Source of the DNA: Cellvibrio zantedeschiae
Lineage (GTDB): Bacteria; Pseudomonadota; Gammaproteobacteria; Pseudomonadales; Cellvibrionaceae
NCBI RefSeq assembly: GCF_014652535.1
Contig: NZ_BMYZ01000003.1
Coordinates: 1-64,000, forward strand
DNA: 64,000 bases
Direction of reading: 5' to 3'
The notes under the pieces were generated by a model. It was given only the letters and a program-made list of their open reading frames with translations. It searched no databases and was not told where the DNA came from. The translations under genes were made by a program, and so were the position numbers. This document shows positions 9,819 through 20,441 of this stretch, in pieces (within the stretch, counting starts at the first letter, position 1; the number at the start of each line of letters is the position of its first letter).

Positions 9819-10946
9819 TTAATTGATTTTGTAAAATCGCTCTATCAACAAACGAATATTAATTTGATCCATTGCGGCTCTTTCCCCACCATTAGCCAAC
9901 ACCACATATTCAACTCCGTAGGCTTGATCGATGACGAACAAGGTGGCATAGCCATCGCGCATAGCGCGCAGGCTAAGCTGCGGTGCGCCATTCACATAAC
10001 CATCTATTGCCAAACCATAACCGTATTCCCGTCCATCTAATACCACCTGTGCCTGCGCCATCAACACAAGACTTTCAATAGATACAATTCTTCCGAAGGC
10101 TAATGCATCAAAAAAATGATTAAAGTCATTCGTTGAACTTACCTGATTATTATCACCTTGTGTGTATAAGTGAATTCCGTACCAGTCATCGCGCAAACCA
10201 TAATTCAATGCGTCTTTTTCTTTCAATGGCCGATGCGCATCATTGATATAGGTATCTATCATGCCTGAAGGCGAGAAAATATAATTCTCCATATATTTTG
10301 AAAATTCCATACCAGATGCGCGCTCAACAATTTCAGCAAGCATTACATAAGCCGAGTTGTTATATTCTGTTTTGGTTCCAGGAATAGCTTTTAAAACAGG
10401 ATTTTTCACAAAATATTCCAACATAAGCTGGCTATTAAGATCACCAACACTGCCTTTGGGGCGTAAATCCATAATGTAATCGTAAATGCCCGAGCGATGG
10501 CTGAGTAATCTCTCAACTGTAATAGCCCTCCATGTTTCAGGTAGTTCAGGTAAATATTTAAGAATGGAATCATTCAAATGCAGTCGCCCCTGTTCACGCA
10601 ATTGCATAATCGCCAGCACACAAAATGTTTTACTCAATGCAGCTATGTGAAAACCTGTACTATTTTCTACAGGTTTCTGCGCAGCTATATCCGCCATACC
10701 CCGGCTTTTTTGATAAACAACCTGACCGTTCTTGCGCACCAGAATTGAAAGCCCCGCCGCCTTGCCATCCTGATTTTTATCCAGATAATCATCCAAAGTT
10801 TGTTCCAACGTAGCCGCAACAGGTGTTAACACAGGAAAATCGGGCGACAAATTTTTCAATTGCGCTGGCGCATCTCCACCACCGCCACAGGCAGTGACCA
10901 AGAAAAAAGTCAATAGCGTAATAAAGAGGATTTTTATAGATTTCAT
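9819..10946 (-). CDS. Beta-lactamase-fold lipoprotein lacking the catalytic serine
   Basis: 375 residues beginning at MKSIKILF, where a lipobox LVTAC followed by GGGG marks an outer-membrane or periplasmic lipoprotein. The rest is a serine beta-lactamase / penicillin-binding-protein-C fold: KNGQVVYQKSRGMAD, HIAALSKTF and TEYNNSAYVMLAEI are the usual landmarks. In the first active-site motif (S-x-x-K) the serine is replaced by alanine: A103-L-S-K106. The Tyr-x-Asn motif is kept (YNN), but the third motif (H/K-x-G) near the C-terminus appears as LRAMRDGYAT, without it. It is therefore probably a non-catalytic relative acting in binding or sensing. It is divergent from the ECF sigma gene and may belong with that system. 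Confidence 0.85.
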   Translation of the reverse strand: MKSIKILFITLLTFFLVTACGGGGDAPAQLKNLSPDFPVLTPVAATLEQTLDDYLDKNQDGKAAGLSILVRKNGQVVYQKSRGMADIAAQKPVENSTGFHIAALSKTFCVLAIMQLREQGRLHLNDSILKYLPELPETWRAITVERLLSHRSGIYDYIMDLRPKGSVGDLNSQLMLEYFVKNPVLKAIPGTKTEYNNSAYVMLAEIVERASGMEFSKYMENYIFSPSGMIDTYINDAHRPLKEKDALNYGLRDDWYGIHLYTQGDNNQVSSTNDFNHFFDALAFGRIVSIESLVLMAQAQVVLDGREYGYGLAIDGYVNGAPQLSLRAMRDGYATLFVIDQAYGVEYVVLANGGERAAMDQINIRLLIERFYKIN

Positions 10947-11104
10947 TGCAACTCCATATATGGCACTCATACCTGGACAGGTTAGAGTAGGCATATTGGA
11001 AATATCCTTCGCCGCCAATAAAAATAAGCGTTAAAAGAAAATTCTTAATTGCGCGAAGGATTTTCGCAAAGGATGACTCTAATAAGCCAAAACATAACAG
11101 GCAG

Positions 11105-11716
11105 ATGAGAATGCAACAAACAGACTTATATTGGGTTGAAAAATTGCGGTCGAAGCGGGAACGGGATTTTAACGAATTCTTCGATCACTTTTTTCCACGA
11201 TTGTATCGCTTTGCCAATAGCCGCTTGCGCGATGCAAATCTGGCTGAGGAGGTTGTTCAAGAAGCCTTGGGCAAGGCCATTATTAATATCCACAGCTATT
11301 TGGGTGAAGCCGCCCTTTTCACTTGGCTATGCACTATTACCCGCCATGAAATCAGCCGGGTTCTTAAACGCGAAGAAATTTCTTTGAATCAAGCCATATC
11401 CATTGCTGACGAAAACCTGTTGGCGGCTTTGGATTCATTGGGAAGTTTTCAGGCCGAAGATCCTCATCACCAAATCAATAAATTGCAGCTCGCAGAAAAA
11501 GTTCGCCTGGTAATGGCAAGCCTTCCATCCCATTACGCCGACATTCTGGAATGGCGTTACCTGCACGGAGATTCCGTGAAAGAAATAGCCGAAAAAATAG
11601 ATAAAAGTTACAAATCAACCGAGTCACTCCTCTCAAGGGCGCGAGACGTTTTTCGCGATGCATTTATCAGCATCCACAAGGCCGAAGATGACTATCTGAA
11701 TATGGAGGGGCATTGA
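11105..11716 (+). CDS. ECF sigma factor (FecI-like)
   Basis: 203 residues. Region 2 (about residues 20-90) includes RLYRFANSRLRDANLAEEVV and WLCTITRHEISRVLKRE. Region 4 (about 135-190) includes LPSHYADILEWRYLHGDSVKEIA, the sigma-70 helix-turn-helix. It heads a three-gene unit with a FecR-type anti-sigma and a TonB receptor; the stop overlaps the next reading frame. By family, the receptor signals across the envelope to release this sigma, which then transcribes the receptor operon. The trigger is unknown. Confidence 0.9.
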   Translation: MRMQQTDLYWVEKLRSKRERDFNEFFDHFFPRLYRFANSRLRDANLAEEVVQEALGKAIINIHSYLGEAALFTWLCTITRHEISRVLKREEISLNQAISIADENLLAALDSLGSFQAEDPHHQINKLQLAEKVRLVMASLPSHYADILEWRYLHGDSVKEIAEKIDKSYKSTESLLSRARDVFRDAFISIHKAEDDYLNMEGH

Positions 11717-11718
11717 TC

Positions 11719-12729
11719 ATGCAGAAAGAAAATCCAAACCAACTAAAAAGTGCAGACCAATCTGATGAAGCTCACATTGAACAATTGATTCGCTTGGGCG
11801 GCACGCGCGATGAAATAGATCCCATCCGCCACGAACGCGTGCGCCAAAACTTGCTAAAAATATGGGAAGAACAACATGCCAATAACGTCACAAGCAAAGC
11901 TGTTGCAAAACGAAAAGTATTTTGGCAACAACCCTGGGCTTTAGCTGCCAGCGTTGTTTGTTTGTGCGCTGCTCTATTTTTTGTAAATAGCTATAAGCAG
12001 CAAGAATTGGTTGCCCGAATTACGCAAGTGCAGGGAAACGCCGATGACAATCTATCGTTAAAACCCGGCAACGGTATTTATGCAGGGCAGGAAATCAATA
12101 CCGAAAATAATCTTTTAGAAATCAGCTGGAAAGACTCCGGCATATTGAAAGTCAATAAGGGTACCCAAATTATTTTTGTTGATGACAATGAAATTCATTT
12201 GATTAAAGGCGCGGTGTATTTTGACTCCCATCATCAATCCAATATACACATAAGAACTGCACACGGAACACTTAATGATATAGGAACTCAATTTGAAACT
12301 CGGACGGAGCCACAGTCTTTATCCGTCTTTGTGCGCGAGGGAAAAGTAAAATTTGAAAACCAGGAAAACAAAAATTTAATGATTCCAGATGGAAAAGCTC
12401 TGCATTTAACTCAAGGTAGCGCGAAAGTTCTGGACATTGATAAAGAAAAAAAGCCCTGGATGTGGGCAGATGCTATGGACGGGAATATCAATTTTGATAA
12501 TAAAACGCTCGATAACCACACCATGGCCGACGTTTTAACATGGATAGCTAAACGCGAAGGGTGGAAGCTTGAATTTAAAACCAGCATTGATCGACAGCAT
12601 GCAGAGCGCGATAGGTTACATGGGCAATTTAAAACGACTGACAGCCGAAAACTACTGGATCAATTAACCCTTGTTTCAAACATGCGCTATCAAATAATAA
12701 ATAATACATTGCTGGTGAGCTACCTATGA
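11719..12729 (+). CDS. FecR-family anti-sigma / transmembrane signal transducer
   Basis: 336 residues. A cytoplasmic N-terminal part (about 1-70) would hold the sigma factor, one transmembrane helix follows (about 74-94, ALAASVVCLCAALFFV), then a periplasmic FecR domain (about 105-220, with GTLNDIGTQFETR) and a C-terminal domain (about 255-336) that resembles the STN-like fold contacting TonB receptors. The ATG at 11719 follows GGAGGGG by nine bases; an in-frame TTG at 11713 overlapping the sigma stop is an alternative. The 3' end overlaps the receptor start by four bases (ATGA), indicating translational coupling. Confidence 0.88.
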   Translation: MQKENPNQLKSADQSDEAHIEQLIRLGGTRDEIDPIRHERVRQNLLKIWEEQHANNVTSKAVAKRKVFWQQPWALAASVVCLCAALFFVNSYKQQELVARITQVQGNADDNLSLKPGNGIYAGQEINTENNLLEISWKDSGILKVNKGTQIIFVDDNEIHLIKGAVYFDSHHQSNIHIRTAHGTLNDIGTQFETRTEPQSLSVFVREGKVKFENQENKNLMIPDGKALHLTQGSAKVLDIDKEKKPWMWADAMDGNINFDNKTLDNHTMADVLTWIAKREGWKLEFKTSIDRQHAERDRLHGQFKTTDSRKLLDQLTLVSNMRYQIINNTLLVSYL

Positions 12730-15311
12730 TCTCTTTAACCATCATGGAACTACCTCATAAAAAATATACACTAGCGGCAATATCATTGCTTTCGCTGATT
12801 GCTAATATAGCCAATGCGGAAAATATTCAAAGCAATAATTCCCAGAGAATGATCAATGAGATTTTTAACCAATGTGATCGTGACCCCTTGCTGCAAGATG
12901 TACTCAAAAGCGAACCAGCAAAACAATTGCAACTGATTTACAGTGATAGTTTGATCACCACTCAAATGCGCGCTATTGGCACGCGCACGGGCTCATTTGA
13001 GGAAAAACTATCGAGCTGGCTGGCGCTTTACGGATTAAAGCTTGCAAATACTTCTTCGGGAAATTATTTGATTACCCGTGCGCCCTCATCTGATTTTATC
13101 GCCGGAAAAATTAATGGCTTAAATCAAGCCACAAATCAAACCCCAATTTCTATTTCAGGCATAAGCAATAGCGTCGTCCTATCGCCCAGCAATTGTTTTT
13201 ATAGTGATGACCAACACAAATCGCCACCTCGAAAGCCGACAATACGAACTAACAAAACAGAAATTCCCGTTGCTGTAAGTACACAAAATAATTGGTGGAA
13301 TATCCAGGTTAATCATGTAGCTTCGACAGATATTGAAGAGGTTATTATTATTGGTAGTAGCCATCAGGTTATGCACAACAGCGTTTCACAAAAAACACTT
13401 TTTGATCGCGAGCAAATTGAAACCATGCCACATATTGGTGACGACATTGCGCGCGTGTTCCGTCAATTGCCAGGTGCATCTTCCGGCGATTTCTCGCCCA
13501 AAATCAATGTACGCGGCGGCGAGCAAAATGAAACGGCTATGGTAGTTGATGGACTTGAATTACATAAGCCATGGTATTTCAAAGGTATGGATGGACTAGG
13601 CAGTATTGTCGACGCAAATTTGATTGCGTCGGCAGATGTTTTATCCGGTGGTTACACTGCAGAATATGCTGACAAAAGCAGCGCTATTATTGACATCAAA
13701 ACCATGGACGCTGTGGAAGTAAAATCCCGTGTCGGCCTCAGTTTTTTAACGGCGTTTGCGCAAACAAGTGGTCAATTTAATAATAACACTGGCAACTGGT
13801 ACGGATCATTACGTGGTGGTTATCTGGATTTAGTATTCCAACTGGCAGGAGCCGAAGCAGATATTCAACCGCGCTACAGCGATTTATTTGCGAAAGCAGA
13901 TTTTGAGTTAAGCGAAAATCACAAACTCAGTATTGATATGTTGCTAGCCGGGGATCGTTTCTTTTGGGAAGACAACGACCCTAACAAACATATTTATCTA
14001 GATGAAACATCATGGAATAACAATATCTGGTTGAATTTAAACAGCCATATCGGCGACTTTATCGAGGCAAAAACTGCATTGTCATTCATTGATTTTAATC
14101 ATGAAATGCAAGGCTATTACGAAGACCCCTATGTTGTTTGGCAAGACAATAGAAAATACCGGGCATTGGGATTTAAATCAGATTGGACAGCTACGCCAAC
14201 ACCAGAACACTTATTTAAGTGGGGCCTAGATATCAAAGACCTCACTGCAAAATATGATTATTTTCTCGCAATCCATGTTTCACCCCAGCACGAAAATCAC
14301 TTGCACATGGAAACTACCTATCATCAAGCCGATATGGAACCGGAAGGACAAGATCGCGCAGCTTACCTTGCATGGCGCTATAAGGTTTCAGAAAAATGGG
14401 TTACTGAATTAGGTGGGCGCTGGAGTGAACACACCTATGTTGAATTAGATAATGCGCCTTTATTCAGTCCACGCTTTAATGCCATTTACAACATTAATGA
14501 TTCAAGCCAACTCAATTTTTCCTGGGGAAAATTTTATCAAGCTCAAGCTATAGATGATCTATATCCCGGTGGCGACGATGTTGAATTTCATCCCAGCCAG
14601 CTAGCGGAACATAGCATCATAGGTTTACACCACAGGTTGAATGAGAAAATAGCCTTGCGTATGGATGCTTATCAAAAAAAATATTCGCAATTAATACCGC
14701 GTTATGAAAATGTGTACCCTAGCCTCGAAAAAGTCATCAAGGAAGCCAGCAATGACTGGTTGAGAATTGCACCGGACTCCGCAAAAGCAGAAGGTATAGA
14801 ACTAGCAGTCACTTACGACAACCAAAAACATTTTTCTACATGGGCAAATTACACATATAGCAAGGTTAATGATTATTTAAACGGAAAAGAAACACCGCGT
14901 AGCTGGGATCAACAAAATGTATTTAATTTTGGCTTTGAATGGAAATACACAGAATGGCATTTTAACCTTAGCGGAATGATTCGCTCTGGTTGGCCAACCA
15001 CTCCTGCACGCATAGATTCCAGCCGGGCACGCAACCTTCATGCGACTAAACCTGACTTTGAAAAATACAACACCAACAAGCAAGATGGATATTCGCGCCT
15101 GGATTTACGTATTTTGAAAAAACAACGTTTTGCCAGCGGCAGTTCGCTGGAGTACTACCTCGAAATTTTTAATTTATTAGACAGCGAAAACCCTTGCTGC
15201 GCTCAATACGAAGCTGAGTTTTCAGGTAGTGATTCAGAAGGAAAAACTGTACCTCACTTCGATAACTGGCTTCCATTCCTACCTTCGTTTGGCATTCAGT
15301 ACATCTTTTAA
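12726..15311 (+). CDS. TonB-dependent receptor/transducer with N-terminal STN domain
   Basis: 861 residues. A signal peptide ends near ANA (about residue 31). An STN signalling domain (about 50-135) follows, then a spacer with a likely TonB box (EEVIIIGS, about 203-210), a plug domain (about 215-335, with NVRGGEQNETAMVVDGLELH) and a 22-strand barrel ending in FGIQYIF. The STN domain marks it as a transducer that signals to the FecR protein encoded immediately upstream. The substrate is not evident; in this group such systems import iron complexes or glycans. No Fur box was identified upstream of the operon. An alternative start is ATG 12744. Confidence 0.9.
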   Translation: MISLTIMELPHKKYTLAAISLLSLIANIANAENIQSNNSQRMINEIFNQCDRDPLLQDVLKSEPAKQLQLIYSDSLITTQMRAIGTRTGSFEEKLSSWLALYGLKLANTSSGNYLITRAPSSDFIAGKINGLNQATNQTPISISGISNSVVLSPSNCFYSDDQHKSPPRKPTIRTNKTEIPVAVSTQNNWWNIQVNHVASTDIEEVIIIGSSHQVMHNSVSQKTLFDREQIETMPHIGDDIARVFRQLPGASSGDFSPKINVRGGEQNETAMVVDGLELHKPWYFKGMDGLGSIVDANLIASADVLSGGYTAEYADKSSAIIDIKTMDAVEVKSRVGLSFLTAFAQTSGQFNNNTGNWYGSLRGGYLDLVFQLAGAEADIQPRYSDLFAKADFELSENHKLSIDMLLAGDRFFWEDNDPNKHIYLDETSWNNNIWLNLNSHIGDFIEAKTALSFIDFNHEMQGYYEDPYVVWQDNRKYRALGFKSDWTATPTPEHLFKWGLDIKDLTAKYDYFLAIHVSPQHENHLHMETTYHQADMEPEGQDRAAYLAWRYKVSEKWVTELGGRWSEHTYVELDNAPLFSPRFNAIYNINDSSQLNFSWGKFYQAQAIDDLYPGGDDVEFHPSQLAEHSIIGLHHRLNEKIALRMDAYQKKYSQLIPRYENVYPSLEKVIKEASNDWLRIAPDSAKAEGIELAVTYDNQKHFSTWANYTYSKVNDYLNGKETPRSWDQQNVFNFGFEWKYTEWHFNLSGMIRSGWPTTPARIDSSRARNLHATKPDFEKYNTNKQDGYSRLDLRILKKQRFASGSSLEYYLEIFNLLDSENPCCAQYEAEFSGSDSEGKTVPHFDNWLPFLPSFGIQYIF

Positions 15312-15345
15312 GTTTGAATAATTGCGGATTTTTTTGCAAAAAAGG

Positions 15346-15395
15346 CCAGCTGAGTTAAGTATAATTTTTTCAAACCTGGCCATTTTTGATTTACT
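15346..15395 (+). terminator. Possible terminator hairpin after the TonB receptor
   Basis: GGCCAG and CTGGCC arms separated by about 25 bases and flanked by A and T tracts, positioned between convergent genes. The loop is long, so this is a weak candidate. Confidence 0.35.
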
Positions 15396-15400
15396 TTACT

Positions 15401-16318
15401 TCACTGCAATGTTTCGGGTTTTTTCAGCGGTGGTAATCCCTCTGGCTGCCATTTGTCACCGCGTTTAGTTGACCACACAACGAGATGAATATGTTGGCCG
15501 ATGTTCGCATCCTTAAGGTTCACATTATATTCTTGGTCTAATTCTGTAACAAAATGGCCGTTGTGATAATGAGTAGTTGCTCCGTACACAGGCACCATAC
15601 CGGAATACATAATCAAACCACCTTCGGGACCTATTTTGCCCTGGTAGGCATAAAGCCCTTTGGCGCTTTCAAGTAAATCTGGAACGCCTGGGTCTTTGGT
15701 AGGCACGGCATCAATCGTAAATTCCAGTTTACAAACATCTTTACTTTTATCGGCTTCGTGCGATGCGCAAAACATTGGGCGTGCATGCATTATCTCGGTA
15801 TCAGCCATCGCGGCTTTTTTAGTCCCGTTGACGGGCGCTTCAATTTCAACACCTACACTAAATCCCTCACCCAAAAGAGATGGTTCGGGAAGCTTAATCA
15901 TAAATTTTCCTTCAGGCTGAGTGGTTAAGGCACTCCATTCATTATGCATATCATAGGATTCATCAGCCGACCCCTCGCTAAGCTTGATTGAAGATGATCC
16001 TGAAGCGACCAGCGAGCCCTGCACGCGCGACGTCTCTGAATCTAGCGCGAAGCTAGCACTGGCACCGCTACCTTCGCGTGTCACGTCCATTTCTATATAA
16101 ATTGATGCGTTAAGTTTGCGACTGGAATTAATGGCTGGCGATGCATATGAATCCACAAAGTCCAAACGTGCATGCAGGGTAATAGGTTCGCCCGATGGAC
16201 TGGCGGACGTCTCGGCAGCAGGTGCCTCAGACTCTTCTTGCTGATTCTCTTTGGAGGATTGGCCACAGCTGGCTAACAACAGCAAACTGAATGCGCAGAC
16301 AGACATTAAATTTTTCAT
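15401..16318 (-). CDS. Lipoprotein of unknown function
   Basis: 305 residues starting at MKNLMSV. The lipobox LLASC (Cys18) is followed by a Gln/Glu/Ser/Ala-rich linker (about 19-45). The remaining beta-rich part has no recognised motif. It contains four cysteines, two of them in FCASHEADKSKDVCKLEF, which could be oxidised in the periplasm. The C-terminal part (YGATTHYHNGHFVTELDQEY, then IGQHIHLVVW) is histidine-rich, so metal binding is possible. An upstream ATG would add 13 residues before the signal sequence and is less likely. It lies between the TonB receptor (convergent) and ilvH (same strand, after a terminator). Confidence 0.7.
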   Translation of the reverse strand: MKNLMSVCAFSLLLLASCGQSSKENQQEESEAPAAETSASPSGEPITLHARLDFVDSYASPAINSSRKLNASIYIEMDVTREGSGASASFALDSETSRVQGSLVASGSSSIKLSEGSADESYDMHNEWSALTTQPEGKFMIKLPEPSLLGEGFSVGVEIEAPVNGTKKAAMADTEIMHARPMFCASHEADKSKDVCKLEFTIDAVPTKDPGVPDLLESAKGLYAYQGKIGPEGGLIMYSGMVPVYGATTHYHNGHFVTELDQEYNVNLKDANIGQHIHLVVWSTKRGDKWQPEGLPPLKKPETLQ

Positions 16319-16483
16319 AAACAATCCTTGGTGAAAAAAAGTGTGGATACGCGCCATATGCAGCGTAAATTCGCAGTTAATCTAACGAACCAAGATTACA
16401 AAAAATAAAACTACAGCGCTATTTGCGATTAGCTAAATGTGATGGCCGGCAAGAATTTATTTTCGCCGAATAAAACATTGAAT

Positions 16484-16519
16484 AAAAAAAGCCGAATCAT
16501 TTTGTGATTCGGCTTTTTT
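16484..16519 (-). terminator. Rho-independent terminator after ilvIH
   Basis: Nine-base perfect stem GCCGAATCA / TGATTCGGC with a five-base loop, flanked by seven A and six T. It lies 25 bases past the ilvH stop and closes the ilvIH unit, so ilvC is not co-transcribed here. Confidence 0.85.
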
Positions 16520-16543
16520 GTACAAGTGGATTGACGTGTAAAA

Positions 16544-17035
16544 TTACAAACTCAAAACCTTCTCGCCGCGTGAAATTCCGCTTACGCCGGAACGCACAAC
16601 TTCGATAATCGCTGCATCGCCTACCGCCAACAAAAAAGCATCAAGCTTGTCGCTCGCGCCGGTGATTTGAATGGTATAGAGCGAGCTGGTGACATCGATA
16701 ATTTGGCCGCGGAAAATATCCACACAACGTTTTACTTCTGCACGTTGTGCGCCTGATGCTTTGACTTTAATCAGCATCAGTTCACGTTCGATGTGTGCTC
16801 CTTCGGTAAGATCAACCAACTTCACAACATCCACAAGCTTGTTGAGATGCTTGGTGATTTGTTCGATTTTGTGATCGTCGCCAAGTGTGGTTAGCGTCAA
16901 ACGTGAAAGCGTTGGATCTTCCGTTGGCGCTACCGTCAAGCTCTCAATGTTGTAACCGCGCTGTGAGAACAAACCAACAACGCGTGACAAAGCACCGGGG
17001 GCGTTTTCTAATAAAACAGAAATGATACGTCTCAT
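16544..17035 (-). CDS. ilvH: Acetolactate synthase small (regulatory) subunit
   Basis: 163 residues. The N-terminal ACT domain (about 1-75) opens with the family-typical ISVLLENAPGALSRVVGLFSQ. The C-terminal domain follows (about 85-160, with ELMLIKVKA and FLLAVGDAAIIEVVRSG). The subunit stabilises the catalytic subunit and confers valine feedback inhibition. Its ATG overlaps the ilvI stop by one base (TAATG), so the two are translationally coupled. Confidence 0.96.
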   Translation of the reverse strand: MRRIISVLLENAPGALSRVVGLFSQRGYNIESLTVAPTEDPTLSRLTLTTLGDDHKIEQITKHLNKLVDVVKLVDLTEGAHIERELMLIKVKASGAQRAEVKRCVDIFRGQIIDVTSSLYTIQITGASDKLDAFLLAVGDAAIIEVVRSGVSGISRGEKVLSL

Positions 17036-18771
17036 TATGTGCGCTCCGTTTTGCTTAACAACATATCGCGCATTGAACCATTAGGCGCAACTTGCATTGG
17101 ATAAACGTGCTCTGATTGATCAACCATAATGTCCATAAACACTACGCGATCTTTCATGGCAAAACATTCTTCCAATTTCGCTTTCAGCTCTTCTTTTTTG
17201 GTTACGCGAATACCAACGTGACCATAGGCTTCAGCAAGCTTGATGAAATCTGGTAAAGAATCTTCATACAAACTTTCGGCGTAGCGGCTGGAGTACTGCA
17301 TGTCTTGCCACTGGCGAACCATGCCGAGCGCCTGGTTGTTCAAGCAAATAATTTTTACCGGCAAATGGTATTGCGTGCAGCAAGATAATTCCTGGATACA
17401 CATTTGGATTGAACCTTCGCCAGTTACACACACAACGGTCGCATCGCGATACGCCATTTGTACACCCATAGCCGCAGGCAAACCAAAGCCCATGGTGCCG
17501 AGGCCGCCGGAATTGATCCAACGACGTGGCTTATCAAACTTGTAGTATTGCGCCGCAAACATTTGATGCTGACCAACGTCAGAAGTTACATAAGCATCGC
17601 CTTTGGTAACTTCCCAAATCGCTTGAATAACTTCTTGCGGTTTGATTTTGTCACTTGTGGTATCGAAACGATTTTGCGCATAAATCCCGTGGCGCTCGCG
17701 CCATTCGTTGATCTGTTTCCACCAGGCCGCAATCGCTTCTGCATCCGGTTTTTCGCTCGACTCTTTAATGAGTGCAAGCATATCGGTCAGCACGCTTTCT
17801 ACTGAACCAACAATAGGTACGTCAGCCACAACCGTTTTCGAAATTGAAGCCGGGTCTATATCTACGTGAATAATTTTTGCGTTAGGGCAAAACTTGCTCA
17901 CGGTGTTAGTTACGCGGTCATCAAAGCGCGCGCCTACAGCGAGGATTACATCGCTGTGATGCATAGCGGTATTAGCTTCGAAAGTACCGTGCATACCGAG
18001 CATGCCGAGGAAGCGCTTGCCGGTGCCTGGGTAAGCACCCAAACCCATCAAGGTATTGGTTACCGGGTAATCCAGCGTATCCACCAACTTAACCAGCAAC
18101 TCAGATGCATTGCCTTGCACCACACCGCCACCGGTATAAATCATTGGGCGCTTGGCTGCCAACAATAACTGCACGGCCTTTTTGATTTGACCAGCATGAC
18201 CGCGCGTTGCGGGCGTGTAGGAGCGCAACTTAACCTTGTCCGGATATTCATAAGGAAAAGTGAAAGCCGGGTGCGTTAAATCTTTAGGCACGTCAATAAC
18301 AACCGGACCGGGACGGCCAGTCGATGCAATGTAGTAAGCCTTTTTAACGGTTTCAGCGATTTCGCTTTGGTGCTTGATCATAAAACTGTGTTTCACGATC
18401 GGGCGGGAAATACCGACCATGTCTGTTTCCTGGAAAGCATCTTCACCGATCAAATGGCTCTGGACCTGACCAGAAATCACCACCATCGGGATAGAGTCCA
18501 TATAGGCCGTCGCAATACCAGTAATGGCATTGGTCGCACCTGGACCTGAAGTCACGAGTACAGTGCCCACTTTGCCGGTTGAGCGGCTGTAGCCGTCCGC
18601 AGCGTGAGTAGCAGCTTGTTCGTGACGAACGAGAATATGTTTAACGTCTTTTTGACGAAAGATGGCATCGTAAATATGCAGTGCAGCACCACCTGGATAG
18701 CCGAAAATGTATTCAACACCTTCGTCTTTCAGGGCGCGTATGAGCATATCTCCGCCGGATAGCATTTCCAC
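17035..18771 (-). CDS. ilvI: Acetolactate synthase large (catalytic) subunit
   Basis: 578 residues. ThDP- and FAD-dependent enzyme making acetolactate and acetohydroxybutyrate, the first common step of branched-chain amino acid synthesis. Visible blocks are [17 protein letters not shown], the ThDP-activating glutamate in [23 protein letters not shown]-like substrate segments, and the C-terminal ThDP motif around [15 protein letters not shown] with [13 protein letters not shown]. The frame is open 47 codons further upstream, but GTG 18771 gives MEMLSGG, matching the known IlvI N-terminus, and is preceded by AAAAGGGG seven bases away. A long leader precedes it. Confidence 0.95.
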   Translation of the reverse strand: MEMLSGGDMLIRALKDEGVEYIFGYPGGAALHIYDAIFRQKDVKHILVRHEQAATHAADGYSRSTGKVGTVLVTSGPGATNAITGIATAYMDSIPMVVISGQVQSHLIGEDAFQETDMVGISRPIVKHSFMIKHQSEIAETVKKAYYIASTGRPGPVVIDVPKDLTHPAFTFPYEYPDKVKLRSYTPATRGHAGQIKKAVQLLLAAKRPMIYTGGGVVQGNASELLVKLVDTLDYPVTNTLMGLGAYPGTGKRFLGMLGMHGTFEANTAMHHSDVILAVGARFDDRVTNTVSKFCPNAKIIHVDIDPASISKTVVADVPIVGSVESVLTDMLALIKESSEKPDAEAIAAWWKQINEWRERHGIYAQNRFDTTSDKIKPQEVIQAIWEVTKGDAYVTSDVGQHQMFAAQYYKFDKPRRWINSGGLGTMGFGLPAAMGVQMAYRDATVVCVTGEGSIQMCIQELSCCTQYHLPVKIICLNNQALGMVRQWQDMQYSSRYAESLYEDSLPDFIKLAEAYGHVGIRVTKKEELKAKLEECFAMKDRVVFMDIMVDQSEHVYPMQVAPNGSMRDMLLSKTERT

Positions 18772-18975
18772 AATCATTCCCCTTTTAGAATGTATTAAGG
18801 TGCAATAGCCTGCAGCAGCCTGATTGCTGCAAAAAAATGGACAGGTTATAGACACTGAAAAAATACGTTGGCGACTGAGTCTACCCACGCAATGTGAATG
18901 ATCCACGATCAAAACCCGGCAAGGTGAGGATCGGACCAGCGAAAACCGTGCAGGTAAACAGCGGCTTTCTTGGCA

Positions 18976-19079
18976 GCACCCAAGGTTTTTGAGCGCCTAC
19001 CGCAGATGGTTCGCCAAGAGGGTGACTTGGCTGGGTGCAGATGAGATTCCGAGCTTATCGGTCATCTTGCAGCCATCTG
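18976..19079 (-). ncRNA. Structured 5' leader of ilvIH (candidate cis-regulatory RNA)
   Basis: In the minus-strand transcript a hairpin forms between 19062-19070 and 19037-19044 with one bulged base and an inner CCGA/TCGG stem (49-52 with 58-61). A second hairpin pairs 19026-19031 with 19013-19018. An enclosing stem pairs 19033-19038 with 18976-18981. A seven-base alternative pairing joins 19073-19079 with 19003-19009 and crosses the enclosing stem, so a pseudoknot or a switch is possible. The structure begins within a few bases of the predicted transcript start. I saw no run of Leu/Val/Ile codons that would mark a classical leader peptide. It should be compared with published ilvB/ilvH-associated RNA motifs; the match is not established here. 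Confidence 0.5.
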
Positions 19080-19090
19080 GAGGAGCGACA

Positions 19091-19118
19091 ATTTTCGCAG
19101 CTGGGGCGGGGATGTCAA
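19091..19118 (-). promoter_or_regulatory. Likely ilvIH promoter
   Basis: A consensus TTGACA (19113-19118) and a weaker GAAAAT (19091-19096) with 16-base spacing on the minus strand. Transcription would start near 19084, giving a leader of about 310 bases that opens directly with the folded region 18976-19079. Confidence 0.5.
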
Positions 19119-19271
19119 GGGAAATAGCCAAATGGTGCTAATTTAAGCATTTTGGATTTACAAAAATGTAAAACTAAACACTTTGTTGCCAGCGAATCAC
19201 AACTTAAACTGCCCGTCCTTGAACTTACCGTAAGATTTGCAGACCAATTGCCATCACAAAAAACAACCTGA

Positions 19272-20390
<1,119 letters not shown>

Positions 20391-20441
20391 TTGCTCGCAA
20401 TTAAAAATAATCGCAGCGTATTCTCAACCGAGAGCCGATGT

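Noticed and set aside
18772-18912. 47-codon N-terminal extension of ilvI
   Set aside because: No homology to acetolactate synthases and no ribosome-binding site; GTG 18771 gives the conserved MEML start.
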